Made by a program: the position numbers and the translations under genes. 14,874 nt of DNA, taken from positions 1 to 14,874 of the forward strand of contig DAOWML010000018.1 of NCBI GenBank assembly GCA_030643125.1, written 5' to 3'. The notes beneath the pieces are model-generated. The model did no database searches. It was not told the origin of the DNA and saw only the letters and a program-made list of their open reading frames with translations. The DNA comes from Bacteroidales bacterium. Lineage in GTDB: Bacteria > Bacteroidota > Bacteroidia > Bacteroidales > UBA12077. Shown here piece by piece: positions 1-7,015 of the stretch; the first letter of the stretch is position 1, and each line of letters starts with the position of its first letter.

Positions 1-846
1 ATCAATATTTAACATAGATCCTTCGAAATGGCTTTCGATAATCTTAGCCTTAAAATCTGCGATTGATCGAACAGCATAATTTTTTACTTTCGCTTTGCAG
101 TTTTGCACCATTACATTTCCGTTTTTATCGTCAGTATTTATCAATGCAAAACTTTCAGGTTTTAAATCATCAAAAAATTTCTTTTTGGTTTTAATATATT
201 CGGCAAAAGTTTTATGATAATCTAAATGATCGTGTGAAATATTTGTAAATAATGCTCCTGCAAAACCAAGTCCCTCAATTCTATCCTGATCAATGGCATG
301 CGAGCTTACTTCCATAAAGCAATATTCGCAACCATAATCAACCATTTGCCTCATGAGTTTATTTATTTGAACAGCATCTGGCGTTGTGTGTGTTGCGTTG
401 ATAATCTGATCATCAATATAATTCCTTACAGTAGAAAGCAATCCAACTTTATACCCTAGTTTTCGAACCAGATTATATAATAATGTTACTGTTGTTGTTT
501 TACCATTTGTTCCTGTAACGCCAACCAATTTTAATTTTGAAGATGGATTTTCATAATAAGCCGATGCTAATTTGCCTAGTGCCTGTGATGAATTTTCGAC
601 TTGTATAAAAACAACATCTTTTGATTGCCCGGCAGGAATGGTTTCACAAACAATAGCTTTTGCTCCTTTTTCTATAGCTGTTTCAACAAATTTATGCCCG
701 TCAACTTGAGTTCCTTTAACAGCAACAAACAAACACCCTAAATTCACTTGTCGGGAATCGAAAATAATTGCTGTAACAGGTATTTCGGCATTACCTATTA
801 GCTGAGTAACTTTTACAGATTTTAATATGTCGCTTAAAACTTTCAC
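1..846 (-). CDS. murE: UDP-N-acetylmuramyl-tripeptide synthetase MurE, N-terminal part (cut by window edge)
   Basis: Cytoplasmic Mur ligase that adds the third stem-peptide residue (usually meso-diaminopimelate in this phylum) to UDP-MurNAc-L-Ala-D-Glu, using ATP. I translated it by hand from the minus strand: 282 codons are open to the window edge. Visible are the N-terminal UDP-binding region with FDSRQV (residues 29-34), the ATP-binding loop GTNGKT (112-117), then HTTPD and MEVSSHA, all typical of MurE. The C-terminal ligase domain with the DNPR-type specificity motif lies outside the window, so the amino acid added cannot be read. The start is taken as GTG at 846: the frame has a TAG four codons upstream and no ATG between. 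The gene begins 12 bp after the ftsI stop and is the last visible gene of the dcw operon. Identity is very likely; the GTG start is inferred. Confidence 0.93.
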   Translation of the reverse strand, partial: MKVLSDILKSVKVTQLIGNAEIPVTAIIFDSRQVNLGCLFVAVKGTQVDGHKFVETAIEKGAKAIVCETIPAGQSKDVVFIQVENSSQALGKLASAYYENPSSKLKLVGVTGTNGKTTTVTLLYNLVRKLGYKVGLLSTVRNYIDDQIINATHTTPDAVQINKLMRQMVDYGCEYCFMEVSSHAIDQDRIEGLGFAGALFTNISHDHLDYHKTFAEYIKTKKKFFDDLKPESFALINTDDKNGNVMVQNCKAKVKNYAVRSIADFKAKIIESHFEGSMLNID

Positions 847-858
847 TTCAACTTTCTA

Positions 859-2988
859 TTAATTAAATGACATTTCGAGAACAACCAAATCGCCTTTTGA
901 AATTCGGGAACCCGAAGCAACTGATTGGTTTAATATTGTTCCACGACCTTGTAATTCAACACTTAATCCTAAATTTTCAAGAATAAAAACAGCATCTTTA
1001 ACTCCCATTCCTTTTACATTAGGCATTAAATTTTCTGCAATATTTCGATTACTTAATTTCACACAAGAATCCAATTTTGTTGTTATAACCCAATCGGAAA
1101 CTACATCTTCATCCTTTACATTTATTCCTAAATCAGTAAGAGCATATTTCAATTCATCTTTATAACTATTCTTTGTATATGGAATCTTCACTTCGCTTGT
1201 TGTTTCATCTGTTGCAAGGTTTAATCCATCGTACATTTCAAAATTTGTAGCATAAACCTTATCGGCAATCTCTCTAAATACAGGGCCCGCAACGATGTTC
1301 CCGTAATAAACATTTCGTGATGGCGCATTTACTACTACAATACATGAATACTTTGGATTATCGGCCGGAAAATATCCTACGAAAGATGCCTGATAACTAA
1401 TTCTGGACTTATCGCTATATCCTGACTCCTTATTTGCTATTTGTGCTGTTCCTGTTTTTCCAGCAATTTTATAGCTATTATTTCTTATATTTTTTGCCGT
1501 ACCACGTTCCACAACTCCTTCAAGCATTATTTTTACTTTTCGCAAAGTAGACCTTGAGCAAATCGACTGCTTTAATACTTCCGTATCGAATGTTTTAACT
1601 AAATCACCATGATACATTAATCCTTTTACAAACTTTGGTTGCACCATCTTACCATCATTGGCAATTGCATTATAAAGTGTAAGCATTTGCAATGGAGTTA
1701 ACCGAACCTCATAACCAATCGACATTTGCGGCAATGAAACTCCCGACCAGAATTTATCGCCCGGATATTTAATTTCAGGTTCACCTTCACCTTTAATTGC
1801 AATTCCTAAACGATTATTCAGATTCATACTGTAAAGGCGATTAATAAATTTTTCTTCTTTTCCGGTATAGTAATCAGTTACCAATTTTGAGATACCAACA
1901 TTCGAAGAAACTTCAAAAACTTCCTGAACCGTACATATTCCATGCCCGCCTTTTTTGGTATCCGTAATTTTTTTGTCGTAGTAAAGTATTTCACCATTGC
2001 CTGTATTCACAGTATCGTTCAAATCGACATAGCCATCTTCCAACAAAGCAATTATAGATGCCAATTTAAAGGTTGAACCCGGGGCCCTACTTTCGCCAAT
2101 TGCATAATTGTACAATTCTTTATATTGACCTTTACTATTCCGCTCAAGGTTTACTATTGCCTTTATTTCTCCTGTTGAAACTTCCATTAAAACAGCTGTT
2201 CCATGCTGCGCTTCGTGACGAATTAATTGTTTTAACAAAGCATTTTCGGCTACATCCTGAATATCGACATCAATTGTTGTAATCACATCCATACCATCTT
2301 TAGGCTCCACTTCATTGCCATCATGAACAGGCATCCATACGTTCCCGTTTAATCTTTGCATAAGCCTAACGCCATCAACACCTTTTAGCTCTTTATCGAA
2401 AGCACCTTCAATTCCCACGACATTTCCACCTTCACCTTTTGTTGTATAACCAATTGTTCTTGAAGCCAAACTAACATGTGGCTGAATTCTAAGGTTTGTT
2501 TGTAAAGCAATAAATCCGCCTTTATACTGACCCAATCTAAAAATTGGGAATGTCTTTATTTTTTTAAGTTGATTATAATTAACCCTACGCTTAATTAAAT
2601 GAAATCGCTCGCCATTTCTGCGAGCTTTTACCAATTCGTTTTTATATTCTGTGGCAGATTTATCTCGAAAAAGTTCAGATAACTTGTAAGCCAAAGAATC
2701 AACATTTGAGTTAAAAGTGACATCATCCATTCCCGTACTTCGAGTATCCATACGAATTTCATAGTATGGTACAGAGCTCGCAAGTAACCTTCCATCTGTT
2801 GCCAATATATCCCCCCGATTCGATTCAATTGTAATGTCCTTTAAAGTAAGTGATTGAGCCTTTTTTTCCCATTTACCACCCTCAATTAACTGCAGATAGA
2901 GAATCTTACCAATAATAAGAATAGCAAATGCAAGCATGAATATGTATATCACACCAACTCTCCATACTATTTCTTTTTTTAAAGGCAT
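859..2988 (-). CDS. ftsI: Penicillin-binding protein, FtsI/SpoVD type with C-terminal PASTA domain
   Basis: Class B peptidoglycan transpeptidase acting at the division septum, anchored in the inner membrane with its catalytic domain in the periplasm. The 709-residue protein has a short cytoplasmic start, one membrane segment at about residues 10-33, a PBP dimerisation region (about 50-210), and a transpeptidase domain with the three expected motifs: STFK (305-308, acyl-enzyme serine S305), SSN (361-363) and KTGT (511-514). A PASTA domain occupies about 655-709 (MPNVKGMGVKDAV onward). The length is longer than enterobacterial FtsI and fits PASTA-bearing homologues. It starts 8 bp after the ftsL-like stop and ends 12 bp before murE, the standard dcw order. 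All catalytic motifs are intact. Confidence 0.96.
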   Translation of the reverse strand: MPLKKEIVWRVGVIYIFMLAFAILIIGKILYLQLIEGGKWEKKAQSLTLKDITIESNRGDILATDGRLLASSVPYYEIRMDTRSTGMDDVTFNSNVDSLAYKLSELFRDKSATEYKNELVKARRNGERFHLIKRRVNYNQLKKIKTFPIFRLGQYKGGFIALQTNLRIQPHVSLASRTIGYTTKGEGGNVVGIEGAFDKELKGVDGVRLMQRLNGNVWMPVHDGNEVEPKDGMDVITTIDVDIQDVAENALLKQLIRHEAQHGTAVLMEVSTGEIKAIVNLERNSKGQYKELYNYAIGESRAPGSTFKLASIIALLEDGYVDLNDTVNTGNGEILYYDKKITDTKKGGHGICTVQEVFEVSSNVGISKLVTDYYTGKEEKFINRLYSMNLNNRLGIAIKGEGEPEIKYPGDKFWSGVSLPQMSIGYEVRLTPLQMLTLYNAIANDGKMVQPKFVKGLMYHGDLVKTFDTEVLKQSICSRSTLRKVKIMLEGVVERGTAKNIRNNSYKIAGKTGTAQIANKESGYSDKSRISYQASFVGYFPADNPKYSCIVVVNAPSRNVYYGNIVAGPVFREIADKVYATNFEMYDGLNLATDETTSEVKIPYTKNSYKDELKYALTDLGINVKDEDVVSDWVITTKLDSCVKLSNRNIAENLMPNVKGMGVKDAVFILENLGLSVELQGRGTILNQSVASGSRISKGDLVVLEMSFN

Positions 2989-2996
2989 TAATCCAT

Positions 2997-3377
2997 TTAT
3001 TTTTCAATAATTATTTTTTTAGGTGGCTCCACTGATTCTATTAAACCCAAACCTTTACTTTCAACTAATTTTGCAACTTCCGATTGTTTGCTATTAAACA
3101 TCAACTCGGATGATGTTGTTATAGCTTCTGCGCGTAAATCATTTATTTCTTTTGTTAGTTCGATACTGGCACGAACAACTTTCTCTGCATGATATCTGTT
3201 AGCGATATAGATAAATGCCAGAATAACAAGAAAAACAATGTACGGAAGCTGTTTCAGAACAAAATCATTGGCTATTAAAGACCCATCAAGCAAATCTTTA
3301 ATTGAACCAAACTTTTGTTCTTTGCGTTCTATCTTTTCTTCTATAAATTCTATATTTTCTTTTTTATCGCCAATCAT
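2997..3377 (-). CDS. ftsL: FtsL-like cell division protein
   Basis: Small bitopic membrane protein of the divisome, expected to pair with a DivIC/FtsB partner and to help activate the septal synthase that includes FtsI. The 126-residue product has a charged N-terminal cytoplasmic stretch (about 1-42), one membrane segment (about 43-60, PYIVFLVILAFIYIA), then a heptad-like periplasmic region (about 65-110) typical of FtsL. Sequence conservation in this family is low, so the call rests on size, topology and position between rsmH and ftsI. Its ATG overlaps the rsmH stop as ATGA, suggesting translational coupling. It matches the Bacteroidetes form, which has a longer N-terminal tail than E. coli FtsL. 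Confidence 0.85.
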   Translation of the reverse strand: MIGDKKENIEFIEEKIERKEQKFGSIKDLLDGSLIANDFVLKQLPYIVFLVILAFIYIANRYHAEKVVRASIELTKEINDLRAEAITTSSELMFNSKQSEVAKLVESKGLGLIESVEPPKKIIIEK

Positions 3378-4270
3378 ATTCTTTCTGCTATTCGTAATTT
3401 TGCACTTCGTGCTCTATTGTTTTCCTTAATTTCATCTTCGCCAGGTACAATTATTTTTCTGTTTACTGCCTTAAATGGAACTTCCATATTTCCAAAAAAA
3501 TCTTTTTCGACTTCACCTTCGAACAAACCGTTTTTAATAAAATTCTTAACAATCCTATCTTCTAACGAATGATATGTAATAACCACCAACCGTCCACCCG
3601 GCTTTATTACCTCAATCGTTTGAAAAAGCATGTCTTTTAAAAACTCCATTTCGCGATTTACTTCAATTCGTAATGCCTGAAATACTTTTGCCAAAAACTT
3701 ATATTCTGCATGTTTTGGTAAATAAGGCATTAAAACATTGGTAAACTCTTTTACTGTTTCTATTTTCTTGCTTCCTCTTTGATCAACAATTGCTTTTGCC
3801 AGCTTTCGGCTATTTCTTAACTCCCCAAATTCCCAAAAAATCTTAGCCAAATGTCCTTCTTCATATTCATTTACCACATTCTTAGCTGAAATCTTTGCGC
3901 TTTGATTCATTCGCATATCAAGCTCACCATCAAAACGGAATGAAAATCCACGCTCAGGATCATCGAAATGGTGCGACGAAACACCTAGGTCTGCCAATAA
4001 ACCATCAACCTGGTCTATTTTATGGTACTTCAAAAAATTCTTCAAGAACCTGAAATTGTGATTAACAAAAATAAATCGCTTATCATCAATTAAATTTGGC
4101 AAAGCATCATTATCCTGATCGAATGCTACCAGTTTGCCTTTATTTATATGTTTTATGATTTCTCGTGAATGACCTCCACCACCGAAAGTTACATCGACAT
4201 AAATCCCGTCTGACTTAATTTGCAAGCCATTAATACTCTCTTTAAGCAAAACTGGTGTATGATATCCCAT
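3374..4270 (-). CDS. rsmH: 16S rRNA (cytosine(1402)-N(4))-methyltransferase RsmH
   Basis: S-adenosylmethionine-dependent methyltransferase that modifies N4 of C1402 in the 16S rRNA decoding centre (formerly MraW). The 298-residue length is normal. Visible motifs are YHTPVLLKE at the N-terminus (3-11), the SAM-binding loop DVTFGGGGHS (26-35), AFDQD (49-53), the family block DLGVSSHHFDDPERGFSF (94-111), KVFQALRIEVN and YHSLEDRIVK. The gene starts directly after the mraZ stop with no gap and overlaps the ftsL-like start by four bases, so it is an internal gene of the dcw operon. Confidence 0.97.
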   Translation of the reverse strand: MGYHTPVLLKESINGLQIKSDGIYVDVTFGGGGHSREIIKHINKGKLVAFDQDNDALPNLIDDKRFIFVNHNFRFLKNFLKYHKIDQVDGLLADLGVSSHHFDDPERGFSFRFDGELDMRMNQSAKISAKNVVNEYEEGHLAKIFWEFGELRNSRKLAKAIVDQRGSKKIETVKEFTNVLMPYLPKHAEYKFLAKVFQALRIEVNREMEFLKDMLFQTIEVIKPGGRLVVITYHSLEDRIVKNFIKNGLFEGEVEKDFFGNMEVPFKAVNRKIIVPGEDEIKENNRARSAKLRIAERI

Positions 4271-4741
4271 TTATTTATCATTTTCCAGATTTAATTCACC
4301 TCCCATAATTTTTTCAGCCAAAGCTGCAAAATCATCATAACCTTCTTCGGTCGAATCATACAATTTTTTAGACCAAATCTCAATTTTTCCGTCTTGGCCC
4401 GTTAAAATTGCTTCTTTAGATATATTTGCAAGGTCCAATAATCGCTTAGGAATTAACATCCTGTTGTTGCTATCAAGAATGATTTCTGCTGATCCTCGAT
4501 AAAAATTTCTTAGAAACTTATTGTGTTCCTTGTTGTAAGGATTAATTTTACTTCGAATTATAGAATTTTGTCTTTCCCATTCTTCAATTGGGAAGAGAAC
4601 TAAGCACTTTTCAAAAATGTCTTTTTTAACAACAAATCGGCCCTGAGAAACAGACCCCATCTGCTTCTTGAGTGTTGAAGGGAAAGTCACCCTCCCTTTT
4701 TCATCAACCTTACAATTATAATCACCGATAAATGTTATCAT
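4271..4741 (-). CDS. mraZ: Division/cell wall cluster transcriptional regulator MraZ
   Basis: DNA-binding protein of the AbrB-like swapped-hairpin fold that forms a ring and controls the dcw operon from its own promoter. The 156-residue protein shows two tandem MraZ domains, each with a degenerate DxKGR-type signature: CKVDEKGRVTFPS at about 10-22 and LDSNNRMLIPKRL in the second half. It is the first gene of the operon; rsmH follows with zero spacing. A 10-bp-spaced repeat array lies about 40 bp upstream of the ATG (4782-4816), as expected for autoregulation. The acidic, Asn-rich C-terminal tail is usual in this phylum. Confidence 0.96.
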   Translation of the reverse strand: MITFIGDYNCKVDEKGRVTFPSTLKKQMGSVSQGRFVVKKDIFEKCLVLFPIEEWERQNSIIRSKINPYNKEHNKFLRNFYRGSAEIILDSNNRMLIPKRLLDLANISKEAILTGQDGKIEIWSKKLYDSTEEGYDDFAALAEKIMGGELNLENDK

Positions 4742-4764
4742 GTATATTGCCTATTTAACTCGTA

Positions 4765-4772
4765 AAAATATA
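4765..4772 (-). promoter_or_regulatory. Possible -7 box of the mraZ promoter
   Basis: On the minus strand this reads TATATTTT, one mismatch from the Bacteroidetes -7 consensus TAnnTTTG, 24 bp upstream of the mraZ ATG. If it is the true box, the MraZ repeat array covers the -33 region, which would suit repression by steric blocking. The region is very AT-rich, so a chance match is likely enough to keep confidence low. Confidence 0.3.
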
Positions 4773-4781
4773 CAAAAATTT

Positions 4782-4816
4782 ACCACAATTTACCACTTTC
4801 CTCCACTTTTTACCAC
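4782..4816 (-). promoter_or_regulatory. Probable MraZ operator: four direct repeats at exact 10-bp spacing
   Basis: On the plus strand ACCAC occurs at 4782-4786, 4792-4796 and 4812-4816, with TCCAC at 4802-4806; on the minus (coding) strand this is GTGGT, GTGGA, GTGGT, GTGGT, one per 10 bp, or one per helical turn. Studied MraZ proteins bind direct GTGGG-like repeats with 5-bp spacers upstream of mraZ (E. coli), and AAAGTGK repeats in mollicutes. The array lies just upstream of mraZ on the correct strand. The repeats are seen; MraZ binding is inferred from family knowledge. Confidence 0.82.
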
Positions 4817-4879
4817 TATGTTAATAACTTTTAACTTTTATTAAATGCTAAAACACAAAATATATTTAAATTAGATTGA

Positions 4880-4908
4880 TTAAAACTCAATAAATACAAG
4901 AGTTTTAA
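4880..4908. other. AT-rich hairpin in the mraZ-glsA intergenic region
   Basis: TTAAAACTC (4880-4888) and GAGTTTTAA (4900-4908) form perfect 9-bp arms around an 11-bp loop. No T-run follows that would make it a convincing terminator, and both flanking genes diverge from it. It could be a regulatory structure or chance in AT-rich DNA. Apart from this hairpin, the stretch 4817-4959 shows nothing I recognise. Confidence 0.3.
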
Positions 4909-4959
4909 GAAATTCTACCGGAATAATAAAATACTTAAAGGTCATACAAAATAAATTTT

Positions 4960-5100
4960 AACCTGATTAATTTATAAATTCCAAAATTTTGGACTAAAGT
5001 CCTGGTATACTGCATTATTGCTTAACCCCGGCCTTAAGGCCGAGGTTAGTTAATTAGCTAACAATAAGGACTTTAACCCAAAACATGAATAATTCAGGAT
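4960..5100 (+). repeat. Intergenic inverted-repeat unit, long copy (family shared with 12363-12417)
   Basis: The left end AACCTGATTAATTTAT (4960-4975) and the right end ATGAATAATTCAGGAT (5085-5100) are imperfect inverted copies of each other. The same two ends recur in the yebC-miaB gap: its left end is identical over 16 bases and its right end differs at two positions. In this copy the ends enclose about 110 bp with GC-rich palindromes. It lies 53 bp upstream of the glsA ATG, and the other copy lies at a similar place upstream of yebC in the same orientation relative to the gene. The repeats are seen; that they form a mobile or REP-like family is inferred. Confidence 0.6.
4981..5075. repeat. 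REP-like composite of GC-rich palindromes
   Basis: Several palindromes sit side by side: CCAAAATTTTGG (4981-4992), GGACTAAAGTCC (4991-5002, arms GGACT/AGTCC), CGGCCTTAAGGCCG (5029-5042, perfect), extending to AACC/GGTT at 5024-5047 with one mismatch, and GTTAGTTAATTAGCTAAC (5045-5062, one mismatch). TAAAGTCC (4995-5002) also pairs with GGACTTTA (5068-5075), enclosing the central stem. This nested design and the GC contrast with the surrounding DNA resemble REP/BIME units mobilised by REP-associated transposases. No such transposase is in the window. Confidence 0.6.
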
Positions 5101-5153
5101 GAGATTTATTAAAAAATAAATGTTTTATTTTTACACATAAATCATTTAATCCA

Positions 5154-5981
5154 ATGGATAAAATCAGTATAAGAAACGTTTTCAGGGAAAAGAATCCGAA
5201 ACTTGCTAAGTTACTGCCTGGGTTTATTTATAAATATATTGAACGTATTGTACATCAGAAAGAAATAAACGATGCAATTCCTATTATTGGCAATAAATAC
5301 GGTCTTGATTATGTAAAAGCTGTTATTGATTTTTTTCAAATAAAAATACATGTAAATGGCAAAGAAAATATTCCAACATACGGACGTAATATTTTTGTAG
5401 CAAACCACCCACTTGGTGGACTTGACGGAAGCGTTTTAACACATACAATCGGACAAATCCATCCAGAACTTCATTTTCTGGTTAACGATTTGTTAATGAG
5501 TTTTGATAATGTTGATCCCATATTTGTTCCTATTAACAAACATGGCAAACAATCTGTTGAGTATGTAAAAAGAATTGAAGAAATATACAAGTCAGACAAA
5601 CAAGTGCTTAGTTTTCCGGCCGGACTATGCTCCAGGAAAATTAAAGGGGAAATTGTTGATCTTGAATGGAAAAAAAGTTTTATTTCAAAAGCTGTTCAGC
5701 ATAAACGAAATGTAATTCCGGTTCATATTGATGGAAGAAATACTAATTTCTTTTATAATCTTTCAAATTTCAGAACAAGTTTAGGCATTAAAGCTAATTT
5801 TGAAATGTTTTATCTGGCAGACGAGATGTTTAAACAACGAGGTAAGACTATAACATTAACATTTGGAAAACCTATTCCATATACAACTTTTGATAAATCC
5901 ATAAAGGCAAAAGAATGGGCAAAAAAAGTTAAAGATTATATTTACCAATTAGCGGAAGGTAGCACAGAAACTTTTAAATAA
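5154..5981 (+). CDS. glsA: Glycine lipid O-acyltransferase GlsA-like (PlsC/lysophospholipid acyltransferase fold)
   Basis: Probable membrane-associated acyltransferase that adds the second, ester-linked acyl chain to an N-acyl-3-hydroxyacyl amino acid (commendamide-type) to form glycine lipids. The 275-residue protein carries an acyltransferase signature NHPLGGLDG (84-92), FPAGLCS (154-160, in place of FPEGxxS), and VIPVHIDGRN (187-196). The His-Asp spacing is H85-x5-D91 rather than the classic Hx4D. The gene directly precedes a GlsB-like N-acyltransferase on the same strand, 50 bp away, as in the characterised Bacteroides glsB/glsA locus, and this pairing separates it from ordinary PlsC. No clear membrane segment is seen; hydrophobic patches may allow peripheral binding. 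The alternative is a related phospholipid acyltransferase. Confidence 0.78.
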   Translation: MDKISIRNVFREKNPKLAKLLPGFIYKYIERIVHQKEINDAIPIIGNKYGLDYVKAVIDFFQIKIHVNGKENIPTYGRNIFVANHPLGGLDGSVLTHTIGQIHPELHFLVNDLLMSFDNVDPIFVPINKHGKQSVEYVKRIEEIYKSDKQVLSFPAGLCSRKIKGEIVDLEWKKSFISKAVQHKRNVIPVHIDGRNTNFFYNLSNFRTSLGIKANFEMFYLADEMFKQRGKTITLTFGKPIPYTTFDKSIKAKEWAKKVKDYIYQLAEGSTETFK

Positions 5982-5994
5982 AATTTAAAATATT

Positions 5995-6008
5995 TTGTAA
6001 ATTTACAA
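5995..6008. promoter_or_regulatory. 14-bp perfect palindrome between glsA and glsB
   Basis: TTGTAAATTTACAA is a perfect palindrome in the middle of the 50-bp gap between the two acyltransferase genes, 23 bp before the glsB ATG. It could be a binding site for a dimeric regulator or a weak hairpin in the transcript. It is AT-rich, so chance cannot be excluded. Confidence 0.3.
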
Positions 6009-6031
6009 TCCCAAACTACTACAATAAGAAT

Positions 6032-6955
6032 ATGAAAGAAGTAATTGAAGCTATTGATAAGAATATAATTGAAAAGGAATTAACTCCCGAGAGATTTTTA
6101 CGGAAAACTAATAATGGAGGAAACGAATTATACATTGTAAATCATCATAATTCTCCAAATATTATGAGAGAAATTGGTCGATTGAGAGAACTAACTTTTC
6201 GTAAGGCGGGAGGTGGAACCGGTAAAGATCTTGATATTGACAAATTTGACACACAGGAAGAACCGTACGAACAATTAATTTCCTGGGATCCGGAAGATAA
6301 AGAAATACTTGGTGGTTATCGTTTTCATGTTTGTGATAATAATAGCGATCCCGAAAATCTGGCTACTTCGAAATTATTTGAATTTTCAGCAGATTTTAGC
6401 AAAGAATATTTACCATACATGATTGAATTAGGAAGATCATTTATTCAACCTAAATTTCAGTCTGCAAGTGCAGGGCGTAAAGCATTATTTGCATTAGATA
6501 ATTTATGGGATGGCTTGGGGGCACTTATTATTGAGAATCCTCAAACCCGTCATTTCTTTGGCAAAGTAACTATGTATCCTCACTTTAATCAGGAAGCCAG
6601 GAATATGATTTTATATTTTCTGAACAAGCAATTTCCTGATAACAAGAATATAGTAAGCCCAAAAAAACCTCTTGAATTAGGTATGGAATGTGAAAAAATG
6701 AAGGCCTTGTTCACTGGAAAAGATTATAAAGAAAATTATAAAATCTTGCAAAAAAGTGTTAGAGAATTTAATTTAAATATCCCTCCATTAATTAATGCGT
6801 ATATGAATCTTTCTCCTACAATGAAATTCTTTGGAACAGCAATAAATGAAACTTTTGGTGGAGTTGAAGAATCAGGTATTTTGATTACCATTGATGATAT
6901 TCCCCCCACAAAAATAGAAAGGCACGTTGAAACTTATATAGATCAAAAGAAATAA
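6032..6955 (+). CDS. glsB: Glycine N-acyltransferase GlsB-like (GNAT fold, OlsB/hemolysin family)
   Basis: Probable cytoplasmic N-acyltransferase that transfers a 3-hydroxyacyl chain from acyl carrier protein to the amino group of glycine, the first step of glycine lipid (commendamide, then diacyl lipid) synthesis in Bacteroidetes. The 307-residue product contains the family blocks RLRELTFRKAGGGTGKDLD (50-68), GGYRFHVCD (94-102) and LGRSFIQPKFQ, as in OlsB-like ornithine acyltransferases. It follows the GlsA-like gene by 50 bp and ends just before a terminator, so the two probably form one transcript. The substrate (glycine rather than ornithine or serine) is inferred from phylum and pairing, not from a visible residue. 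Confidence 0.8.
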   Translation: MKEVIEAIDKNIIEKELTPERFLRKTNNGGNELYIVNHHNSPNIMREIGRLRELTFRKAGGGTGKDLDIDKFDTQEEPYEQLISWDPEDKEILGGYRFHVCDNNSDPENLATSKLFEFSADFSKEYLPYMIELGRSFIQPKFQSASAGRKALFALDNLWDGLGALIIENPQTRHFFGKVTMYPHFNQEARNMILYFLNKQFPDNKNIVSPKKPLELGMECEKMKALFTGKDYKENYKILQKSVREFNLNIPPLINAYMNLSPTMKFFGTAINETFGGVEESGILITIDDIPPTKIERHVETYIDQKK

Positions 6956-6969
6956 TTATACGATTAATA

Positions 6970-6997
6970 AGAAGAGCGCCGTGAAAGGCGCACTTCT
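6970..6997. terminator. Bidirectional terminator between convergent glsB and purF-like genes
   Basis: The stem is AGAAG-a-GCGCC / GGCGC-a-CTTCT with a GTGAAA loop and one internal A:A mismatch. It lies in the 60-bp gap between two converging genes, 14 bp after the glsB stop and 18 bp after the purF-like stop. T-rich but interrupted tracts follow on both strands, so it can serve both transcripts. The stem is clear; its strength as an intrinsic terminator is inferred. Confidence 0.75.
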
Positions 6998-7015
6998 ATT
7001 TAATAAAACTAATTT

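Noticed and set aside
620..640. Possible second copy of the PAGR-coding palindrome in murE (IPAGQ)
   Set aside because: The DNA (TCCTGCCGGGCA on one strand) is not a perfect palindrome and the residues fit normal MurE sequence.
2073..2090. GC-rich cccggggccc run in ftsI
   Set aside because: It encodes the normal APGSTF active-site region; no inserted residues or repeat structure.
4742..4830. CRISPR-like short repeats upstream of mraZ
   Set aside because: The units are 10 bp with no unique spacers; position and sequence fit an MraZ operator instead.
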